Shown piece by piece: positions 1-4,989 of a stretch of 9,540 nucleotides of DNA. The stretch is from Candidatus Eiseniibacteriota bacterium. Lineage in GTDB: Bacteria > Arandabacterota > Arandabacteria > Arandabacterales > Arandabacteraceae. The notes beneath the pieces are model-generated. The model did not search any database. It was not told where the DNA came from and saw only the letters and a list, made by a program, of their open reading frames with translations. A program made the translations under genes and the position numbers. How positions within the stretch are numbered: the stretch's first letter is position 1; the number at the start of each line of letters is the position of its first letter. Location: the NCBI GenBank assembly GCA_030622265.1, contig JAUXGG010000038.1, positions 1 through 9,540 of the forward strand. Reading direction: 5' to 3'.

Positions 1-848
1 AAGAAGGTCTGATGCCTCAAGACCGCCAGGATACGCCGCTCCGCATTCTCGACAGCAGCCTCCACCTTGGCCTTGTCCCGGGGTTCCCTGGGACGAGCAG
101 GGATGACCACTGTGCCGTAATGCTCGGCCATCTCCTCGTAGGTGCGGTGCACGACCGGCTCGTAACGACATGGTCTCGTTACGGCGGTCTTCTCATTGTC
201 CGGCACCGTGACTCTCGCCACACCCCCACAGAACTCCCAAGCGTGAATATGGGCCTCGACCCACGAAGGCAATTGGGTGTTCTCAAACGCCTCAGCGTAG
301 GTGTAGTTACTCGCCCCCAGGGCAGCCACGAACAGGTGTGCCTGCCAGGTCTCGCCGCTTGAGACGTCAACTACCGGGATCGTCTCACCGGCCCAGTCCA
401 CGAAGAGCTTCTCGCCGGCCTTGTAAGGCTGCCTGAGTGCGGGCTCCAGAGTGCTCACGAATCGCTTGTAGTACTCGCAGAACTGGGTGTAGCCGTAACC
501 GCCCGGCTCATCGGCCCGGTATTCCTCCCACAAGAGCGTTAAGGTTATACCCTTGGAGCGCCGCTTGCCTCGCAACTCCTTGTGGATCTCCTCCATCGCA
601 GGAAGTGGACGTCGTGCCTCCTCTGCCGACCTCCTGGAGGAAAAGAGAAGTGCCTCAAGCTCCTCATCATCAATCTCAGCAGGCAGCGGCCACCCGATCC
701 CTGCCACCCCTGCACGAGACAGGTAATTGACTACCGTGCCGTGAGAGACCCGCAGGCTACGGGCGATCTGGCGTACACCGAGGCCCATCTCGTACTTCAA
801 CCGAAGAATGTCGCGTGCTTTGCGCATGGATACAGCCTTCCTTGACAT
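1..848 (-). CDS. istA: IS21-family transposase IstA (3' end beyond window)
   Basis: This is the DDE transposase that cuts and joins the ends of an IS21 element together with the IstB ATPase. I translated it by hand: 282 uninterrupted codons from ATG 848 to the window edge. Residues about 20-45 form a helix-turn-helix (MGLGVRQIARSLRVSHGTVV). The catalytic triad is visible as D151 in FVDWAGE, D217 in VTVPDNEKTAV and E263 in DKAKVEAAVENAE, which is the usual IstA pattern. The stretch around 115-150 (GYGYTQFCEYYKRF) is also typical. IstA proteins are often around 400-500 residues, so roughly the last third or more is missing only because the window ends. The start has an AGGAGG at 853-858, 4 nt upstream. 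No frameshift or stop is present, so the visible part looks functional. Confidence 0.93.
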   Translation of the reverse strand, partial: MSRKAVSMRKARDILRLKYEMGLGVRQIARSLRVSHGTVVNYLSRAGVAGIGWPLPAEIDDEELEALLFSSRRSAEEARRPLPAMEEIHKELRGKRRSKGITLTLLWEEYRADEPGGYGYTQFCEYYKRFVSTLEPALRQPYKAGEKLFVDWAGETIPVVDVSSGETWQAHLFVAALGASNYTYAEAFENTQLPSWVEAHIHAWEFCGGVARVTVPDNEKTAVTRPCRYEPVVHRTYEEMAEHYGTVVIPARPREPRDKAKVEAAVENAERRILAVLRHQTF

Positions 849-913
849 CTGTCCTCCTCTCCATCAGTGACAAAGGAGAACAGTAACCCTGCCGTATCCA
901 GCGTCGCATCAAC

Positions 914-968
914 CCATTTCGGGAATTATTGACCACCTGTTTCGGTCCAAAGTGACCACCCATTTCGG
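914..968 (-). repeat. Inner array of 23-bp-period IS21 repeats, minus orientation
   Basis: Two and a half copies of the motif GGTCA...CCGAAAT lie in minus orientation. On the plus strand, (A/G)TTTCGG occurs at 916-922, 939-945 and 962-968, and TGACC at 930-934 and 953-957, each series spaced exactly 23 bp. The array sits between the istA start and the outer array and faces that array head to head. A likely role is transposase binding at the IS end, inferred from the multiple repeats known at IS21 ends. Confidence 0.8.
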
Positions 969-981
969 GCTGGCCCAAAAA

Positions 982-1073
982 GTGGTCAATTAAAACCGAA
1001 ATCACCGGTCATTTTGCTCCGAAATCACTGGTCAATTATTTCCGAAATAGGTGGTCAATTAACTCCGAAATCC
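982..1073 (+). repeat. Outer array of four tandem 23-bp IS21 end repeats
   Basis: Four head-to-tail units at 982-1004, 1005-1027, 1028-1050 and 1051-1073 share GGTCA (at 984, 1007, 1030, 1053) and CCGAAAT (at 996, 1019, 1042, 1065), all spaced exactly 23 bp. The middle of each unit is A+T-rich and less conserved. The last unit runs into the presumed element edge at 1076. A spacing of about two helical turns would put each unit on the same DNA face, which fits cooperative binding of a transposase; this is inference. Confidence 0.85.
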
Positions 1074-1203
1074 GCACTTGTGTCTGGAAGATCTTGATCA
1101 CAGGCCCATCGGGCAGAGCTGCGCGCAGTATGTGAGCTTAGGATCAGTTGCAGGTAAGGTCTTGCGCTCCCGCATCCGGGCTAAGAATCCCCTTGGTTAG
1201 GCA

Positions 1204-1232
1204 TTGACCTTGCGGCGGCCGGCGCTTAGATT
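1204..1232 (+). promoter_or_regulatory. Candidate sigma70-type promoter for the asparaginase gene
   Basis: TTGACC at 1204-1209 is followed after 17 nt by TAGATT at 1227-1232 (or after 16 nt by TTAGAT at 1226-1231). It lies about 30 nt before the start codon and just upstream of the ribosome binding site. The -35 box is good and the -10 box is moderate. The rest of 1077-1203 shows no supportable gene or site. Confidence 0.45.
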
Positions 1233-1246
1233 GCGCCTTGGAAGCC

Positions 1247-1253
1247 AGGAGGA
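1247..1253 (+). promoter_or_regulatory. Ribosome binding site that sets the asparaginase start
   Basis: AGGAGGA at 1247-1253 lies 8 nt (counting from AGGAGG) before the in-frame GTG at 1261. This near-perfect Shine-Dalgarno sequence decides for GTG 1261 over the longer in-frame TTG at 1204, which overlaps the likely promoter. Confidence 0.85.
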
Positions 1254-1260
1254 TACAGAT

Positions 1261-2265
1261 GTGCATACCAAACCCAGGATACTGATTCTAACAACCGGCG
1301 GCACGATCACGATGCTCCGGAACGAGGATGGCACGCTGTCGCCTTGCAGAGATGCAGGCGTTCTCCTGGAGTGTGTCCCCGAGCTCAGGCAGATCGCGGA
1401 TATAGACCTCCTGGCTCTGGCCAATATCGACTCGAGCAATCTCCAGCCTGGTCTATGGAAGTCCGTGGCGACTGCAATCTATCAGCGCATGGATGAGTAT
1501 GATGGGTTTGTCGTAACCCACGGTACGGATACGATCGCGTATACCTCCGCTGCTCTGGCCTTCATGATTCAGGAGCTGCCGAAGCCCATAGTGGTCACGG
1601 GCGCCCAGGTGCCGCTTGGTGAGATCGGAAATGACGGGCACGTCAACCTGATAAACGCGGTGCGGGTTGCGACTTCAGATCTTGCAGAAGTGGCCGTGGT
1701 TTTCGGCTCCCAGATCATCTATGGCACCAGAGCCAAGAAGACGTCGGTCTTCGACTTACAGGCGATTGTCTCGGTGAACGAACATCCTATGGGAGACATC
1801 GGTTTGTTCATCAAGTTCAATGCCACGCCGAGGGCCAGAAACTCCCGAAAGCCCCTGCTTCAGCCTTGCCTTAACGAGAACGTCGCGCGGATTGCGGTAT
1901 ATCCCGGGTTCAAGCCTGATATCCTTGAGTACCTTGTCCGGGTCCATGACGGTATTGTGCTTGAGGGTTATGGCGCCGGTCATATCCCGACCGAGACCAA
2001 CTCCCTGGTACCCGCCATAAAGGCTGCAACGGCCAGGAATGTCCCCGTCGTAGTGTGCACCCAGTGCATAGTGGGTTCAACCCAGATGGAGATCTACCAG
2101 GTAGGACGAGACGCTCTGGAGGCGGGGGCGATCCCTGCGCTGGACATGACATCCGAGACCGCGATGGTCAAGCTGATGTGGGTCCTGGGACAGACCGGGG
2201 ACATGGTTACCATCCATTCGAAGATGCAGAAGCCCTTCGTGAGAGAGATCCATCCCCTGTCCTGA
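1261..2265 (+). CDS. ansA: L-asparaginase, type I-like (cytoplasmic)
   Basis: The enzyme hydrolyses L-asparagine to L-aspartate and ammonia. The product is 334 residues, the normal family length, starting at GTG 1261. The N-terminal nucleophile motif is LTTGGTI with T12. IDSSN at 56-60 matches the substrate-binding loop. HGTDT at 87-91 supplies T89 and D90, and GTRAKK at 155-160 supplies the likely catalytic lysine (K160). VTGAQVPLGEIGNDGHVNL at 112-130 is the conserved segment after the second active-site motif. There is no signal peptide, so it should be cytosolic, as expected for type I rather than the periplasmic type II enzyme. It stands alone, convergent with the minus-strand cluster and with an IS21 end 184 bp upstream. 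A GatD-like amidotransferase subunit is less likely: GatD is longer, has an extra N-terminal domain and is archaeal. The type I assignment rests on length and lack of a leader. Confidence 0.92.
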   Translation: MHTKPRILILTTGGTITMLRNEDGTLSPCRDAGVLLECVPELRQIADIDLLALANIDSSNLQPGLWKSVATAIYQRMDEYDGFVVTHGTDTIAYTSAALAFMIQELPKPIVVTGAQVPLGEIGNDGHVNLINAVRVATSDLAEVAVVFGSQIIYGTRAKKTSVFDLQAIVSVNEHPMGDIGLFIKFNATPRARNSRKPLLQPCLNENVARIAVYPGFKPDILEYLVRVHDGIVLEGYGAGHIPTETNSLVPAIKAATARNVPVVVCTQCIVGSTQMEIYQVGRDALEAGAIPALDMTSETAMVKLMWVLGQTGDMVTIHSKMQKPFVREIHPLS

Positions 2266-2400
2266 ACGCCGGACCGTAAGCCCATCGAATTCATCCCAAA
2301 ACTCCTACTTGCCCTACACTCTGAACTAAGCATACCTCGCTGTTTCACTTATATTGGCGGAGAGGGATGGCTAAGCGCCTCCCCAAAAAACACCAACTCA

Positions 2401-2464
2401 CCTAACCACCCAGGGGGGTCACCTTGTCTCTTCCTAACCCCACCCACCCAGGAGTTTCCCCTTG
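2401..2464. repeat. Imperfect direct repeat, two copies
   Basis: Two C-rich copies at 2401-2426 and 2433-2464 both begin CCTAACC, contain ACCCAGG and end CCTTG. The second carries extra CCCA-type bases and differs in the middle. The function is unknown; they may be remnants of an element end or simple local duplication. Confidence 0.5.
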
Positions 2465-2472
2465 ACATCGCT

Positions 2473-2500
2473 ACTAATTCGTAACATCCCCCGAATTAGT
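2473..2500. repeat. Perfect 9-bp inverted repeat with 10-nt spacer
   Basis: ACTAATTCG at 2473-2481 is matched exactly by CGAATTAGT at 2492-2500, separated by TAACATCCCC. The arms are A+T-rich in an otherwise C-rich region, so it could be a protein-binding dyad or a weak stem-loop. No T-run follows on either strand, so it is not a convincing terminator. Confidence 0.7.
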
Positions 2501-2551
2501 TGAACTATCATGGAGTTGTGTCCGAAGACGCTGGTAGTGAAGAGGCTTCTC

Positions 2552-2577
2552 TGGAGTTCCCCGCTTTCACGGACACC
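2552..2577 (-). repeat. IS3-type right terminal inverted repeat
   Basis: The plus strand reads TGGAGTTCCCCGCTTTCACG at 2552-2571 and continues GACACC to 2577. A TG start, a C-rich block and then TTTCACGGACA is a pattern I recognise from IS3-family ends. It lies 13 nt from the transposase fragment's stop codon. The partner repeat is absent from this window. Confidence 0.65.
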
Positions 2578-2590
2578 TAACCTCTTGCGA

Positions 2591-2725
2591 TCATACAGTA
2601 CTTACCGGTGACCCATAGCCCGGTGCGGAACGGCGCCGGTGAGGGTTGTAGAAGCCCTCGCCCACCGAGCCCATCGAGGGACGCACCCCAGCCTCGCGGC
2701 AACGCTGCCCGAAGGCAATGGAGGT
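2591..2725 (-). pseudogene. IS3-family transposase OrfB fragment, internally deleted
   Basis: Read on the minus strand from 2725 to the TGA at 2591-2593, this gives 44 residues beginning TSIAFGQRCREAGVRPSMGS. That is the conserved block of IS3-family OrfB that follows the DRGSQY motif. After SVG the sequence jumps straight to EGFYNPHRRRSAPGYGSPV, which matches the C-terminal block (F/Y-N-x-x-R-R-H-S-A-L-G-Y-x-S-P) that normally lies dozens of residues later. The segment between, including the conserved D/N-rich motif and the catalytic glutamate, is missing, yet the frame is kept. Everything N-terminal to the fragment is also gone. It is therefore a dead remnant. Confidence 0.82.
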
Positions 2726-2756
2726 GTGACAGGCAACGGGGGATAGCCCGGGACTG

Positions 2757-3653
2757 TCATGATAGGAAATCGAATTCCGGTGGCCCCGGATAGTGGATGA
2801 GGACAGAAGCCCCGGTCGCAACGCCGATGGGCTTGGCCAGGACCGGGCATTTGGCCCGGAGGATGAAGAAGACGTCGCGGGGAGCGTCATCGAGGGTCTC
2901 GTAATTGGCCTGGCCCTTGGATAGCACCACGTCCGCATCCCGGAAGATTTCCATGAACTCCCGGCTGCATTCCTGGTAAATAACTCCCAGGCTTGCCGAG
3001 CCGGTCTCTATGACTTTGATAGAGTCCGCTATGCCCGCCGCTTCGGCATCCGCCCGAACCGCGTCATTGAGGACAGGGCCGGACTTGACACTCACGTAGA
3101 CCTGCTTGCCGAGCCGCAGGACCTCGTCTAAGAGGAAGCGGTCAAAGACTATCTCGCCGGCATTGTCACTCACCAGGAGAAAAGTCTTCGCCCGGGTAAT
3201 CGCCTCGTGAAGCTCCTTCGAGCAATCGATCGCGAGATCGCCGGCCATGGTCTCCTTGAGCGTGGCCTCGAGGTCGAAATCACTAGATATCCCGAAGTCG
3301 ATTATGTTGCCCGCCGCCCCAAGCTTAGCACAGTACTTCAACCTGTCGACGGGCCCCATGGCCGCCATGAGTTCCATTGCGCCGGGCTTTATTGATTCAT
3401 AGAGGCCGAGTGCCTCGGCCGTGGTCTCGCGCTTTACCCTCTCGAAGGGATCGACACCGGGGTATAGCTTCTCCGCCGCCCTGATGGCCCTGGTCGCGAT
3501 CAGGGCCGGAGCGTCACTGAAGTCGAGTCCGACGAGCGCCTTCATAGCCTCGCGCATAGATTCCTTCTGGATGTCCTCATCCACGCCGACCATCCGGGAT
3601 GCCCGAAGGGCCTGGTTAACACAGCAGGGTATGCATTCAGGTGCTGATTCCAG
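2757..3653 (-). CDS. DUF89/ARMT1-like metal-dependent phosphatase, CTG start
   Basis: This belongs to the DUF89 (ARMT1-like) family, members of which are metal-dependent phosphatases linked to removal of damaged phosphometabolites; the substrate here is unknown. With CTG 3653 as start the product is 298 residues. Motifs in order are PECIPCC (C7, C10, C11), GNIIDFG (115-121), SDNAGEIVFD (162-171, likely metal ligands D163 and N164), SGPVLND (191-197), SKGQANYE (245-252) and AKCPVLAKPIG (267-277). The first ATG (3593) would remove the CxxC and the helix after it (NQALRASRMVGVDED), which are usual in prokaryotic members. A GGAG 7 nt before CTG supports the longer form. The C-terminal 12 residues after GASVLI look unlike the family. 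It is the last gene of the minus-strand cluster, 13 nt after the previous stop, and no leader is seen, so it is probably cytosolic. Confidence 0.88.
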   Translation of the reverse strand: MESAPECIPCCVNQALRASRMVGVDEDIQKESMREAMKALVGLDFSDAPALIATRAIRAAEKLYPGVDPFERVKRETTAEALGLYESIKPGAMELMAAMGPVDRLKYCAKLGAAGNIIDFGISSDFDLEATLKETMAGDLAIDCSKELHEAITRAKTFLLVSDNAGEIVFDRFLLDEVLRLGKQVYVSVKSGPVLNDAVRADAEAAGIADSIKVIETGSASLGVIYQECSREFMEIFRDADVVLSKGQANYETLDDAPRDVFFILRAKCPVLAKPIGVATGASVLIHYPGPPEFDFLS

Positions 3654-3660
3654 GGTAGAT

Positions 3661-3668
3661 CTCCTTTC
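3661..3668 (-). promoter_or_regulatory. Ribosome binding site pointing to a CTG start for DUF89
   Basis: On the minus strand GAAAGGAG (3668-3661) is followed by 7 nt and then CTG at 3653-3651. It begins inside the stop codon (TGA, 3669-3667) of the upstream gene, so termination and re-initiation are likely coupled. No ATG, GTG or TTG occurs in frame between this site and the ATG at 3593. Confidence 0.75.
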
Positions 3669-4989
3669 AGGTTTTCTTTTCCTTTTTACGCGCGGCCGGG
3701 AAGAGAATATTGTTAAGGATCAGCCGGTATCCGGGAGAGTTCTTGTGCAGGGCCAGGTCGGTCGGCGGGTCTCCCACCATGTGCTGGTAGTCCTCGGGGT
3801 CATGCCCCGCATAGAAGGTGAAGGTCCCCCTGCCGAAAGCCCCGTTTAGGTATTTGACGTCGTTCTGGCCCTCGGTCTCGGCCATTATGGTCACCTCTGA
3901 CTTGATGAGGTGCTTGGCAAAGCCCGTGGTCTGGCCCATGAATCCGTTTATGACCGACACGTGGTTCTGGGTAAGCATCGCCGGGATGGGATCGTGCTTT
4001 GCGGAGAACTCGAACAAGGTGAAGTAGTCATTGCTCTGGCCCCTCCGGGCCGCAATGGGCGTTGTGTCTATGTCCGAGTATTCATAAACGAGCGGATTGG
4101 TAATGAGCTTGAAATCCGTGAAACACAGCGTCCTCTCATAGTCCAGCTTGCGCAGGTAATCCGGATCCACGGGATCGCCGTCGAAAACGTCGGCAACCAC
4201 ATCCACATCCCCGGCGGCAAGAGCTATGTCATAGGAGTCGGTGGCCGAGCACATCGCGAACAGGAAGCCGCCACGGGTGACATAGTCCTTGATCTCATAG
4301 GCAACGGCCTTCTTAAGCTCGGAGACCTTGGAGAAACCGAGTTTGTCCGCCATGGCCTCGGACTCCTTCACGCGCTGCTGGTACCAGTCGGCATTACGAT
4401 AGCTCGCGTAGAACTTGCCGTACTGGCCGGTGAAATCCTCGTGGTGAAGATGCAGCCAGTCGAACTCATCGAGATCACCCGCCAGTACCTCCTTATCATA
4501 GATGATGGTGTGCGGGACAGCCGCATACTCCAGCGCCAATCTCACCGCATCGTCCCAGGGATCCGTCCGGGGCGGGGCATACACTGCAATCGCGGGGGCC
4601 TTCTCCAAGAGAACCACTTCCATGTTCTCATCTTCTATGGTCCGGTAGACATCTGCCGCCGCCCCTGGAGATATGACATTGAAGGCCACGCCCATCAGGG
4701 TGGCTTTCCTGCCGACGATCTCCGCCGCGTCCATCATGAAGGAGCCGCCGCGGTAATTGAGGAGCCACTCCACCTGGAAGCCCTGTTGCAGCGACCAGTA
4801 GGCCACACCATAGGCCCTGAGATGATCCGTCTGATCCAGGTCCATGTAGATCAGCATCTTGCCGGCGCCGGCAGAGCCCGACAGAGCGGCAATGACAAGC
4901 AGGATGGTCAATGCCCGGACAATAAGAGCCCTGGTAAACACAGTCCTGACACGTATATTCACGGGAGTCCGTATGTTCCTAAGACCCAT
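3667..4989 (-). CDS. Exported protein of the family labelled 'asparagine synthetase B'
   Basis: I recognise this as a family of secreted proteins often labelled 'asparagine synthetase B', but it shows neither an N-terminal cysteine glutaminase domain nor an ATP-binding synthetase domain, so that activity is unsupported. The product is 440 residues from ATG 4989. A basic N-terminus and a hydrophobic segment (about 21-42, ALTILLVIAALSGSAGAG) form a signal peptide or anchor. Conserved-looking blocks are MDLDQTDHLRAYG (49-61), WLLNYRGGSF (75-84), WLHLHHEDF (178-186), GGFLFAMCSATDS (240-252, with C247), GHDPEDYQH (395-403) and SPGYRLILNNILFPAA (418-433), ending in a lysine-rich tail. The block around C247 recalls the nucleophile turn of glutamine-amidotransferase-like folds, but this is only a resemblance. 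It overlaps the TPR gene by 11 nt, suggesting coupled translation. The function is unknown; it probably acts in the envelope. Confidence 0.75.
   Translation of the reverse strand: MGLRNIRTPVNIRVRTVFTRALIVRALTILLVIAALSGSAGAGKMLIYMDLDQTDHLRAYGVAYWSLQQGFQVEWLLNYRGGSFMMDAAEIVGRKATLMGVAFNVISPGAAADVYRTIEDENMEVVLLEKAPAIAVYAPPRTDPWDDAVRLALEYAAVPHTIIYDKEVLAGDLDEFDWLHLHHEDFTGQYGKFYASYRNADWYQQRVKESEAMADKLGFSKVSELKKAVAYEIKDYVTRGGFLFAMCSATDSYDIALAAGDVDVVADVFDGDPVDPDYLRKLDYERTLCFTDFKLITNPLVYEYSDIDTTPIAARRGQSNDYFTLFEFSAKHDPIPAMLTQNHVSVINGFMGQTTGFAKHLIKSEVTIMAETEGQNDVKYLNGAFGRGTFTFYAGHDPEDYQHMVGDPPTDLALHKNSPGYRLILNNILFPAARKKEKKT

Larger units (their letters stand above)
1..1076 (-). mobile_element. IS21-family insertion sequence, left end and istA (partial)
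   Basis: The segment holds the 5' part of an IS21-type transposase gene and, upstream of it, a repeat-rich end region. On the minus strand the outer end begins TGCGGATTTCGG at 1076; a TG terminus followed by repeated transposase-binding motifs is typical of IS21 ends. The second gene (istB, AAA+ helper ATPase) and the right end would lie beyond position 1. The target duplication cannot be checked without the other end; its candidate copy here would start at 1077 (CTTGTGTC). The element's istA points away from the asparaginase gene, 184 bp from the element's edge. Transposase identity is seen in the protein; the exact boundary at 1076 is inferred. Confidence 0.85.
2266..2551. other. Non-coding stretch with degenerate repeats
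   Basis: I see no credible gene here on either strand. The segment holds an imperfect direct repeat (2401-2464), a 9-bp inverted repeat (2473-2500) and TGGAGTTGTGTCCG at 2511-2524. The last shares its first seven bases with the IS3 end at 2552 and carries GTGTCCG, the reverse complement of the CGGACAC inside that end. No clear terminator (GC stem followed by a T-run) serves the asparaginase gene. Together with the relic to the right it looks like a graveyard of mobile-element ends. Confidence 0.55.
2552..2725 (-). mobile_element. Decayed 3' end of an IS3-family element
   Basis: A terminal-repeat-like sequence at 2552-2577 lies just beyond the stop codon of a transposase fragment on the minus strand, which is the arrangement at the right end of IS3-family elements. 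The fragment covers only the extreme C-terminal part of OrfB and is internally deleted. No matching left end, orfA or N-terminal part of orfB is present; next to the left breakpoint comes the end of the DUF89 gene. The relic cannot move by itself. Confidence 0.75.

Noticed and set aside
757..1005. A minus-strand open frame of 82 codons crossing the IS21 end region
   Set aside because: It runs through the repeat arrays and overlaps the istA start in another frame; it has no ribosome site or homology.
914..1073. CRISPR array
   Set aside because: The copies are contiguous at 23-bp period with no unique spacers, part of the set is inverted, and they lie at an IS21 end.
1204..1260. Upstream TTG start for the asparaginase
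   Set aside because: It overlaps the probable promoter, has no ribosome site and would add 19 residues outside the family's normal N-terminus.
2346..2390. Terminator for the asparaginase gene near GGCGGAG...CGCCTCC
   Set aside because: The arms do not pair properly and the following homopolymer is A, not T, on the transcribed sense strand.
2462..2490. TTGACA at 2462 as a promoter -35 box
   Set aside because: The only plausible -10 (TAACAT) is 14 nt away, too short, and no gene follows on that strand.
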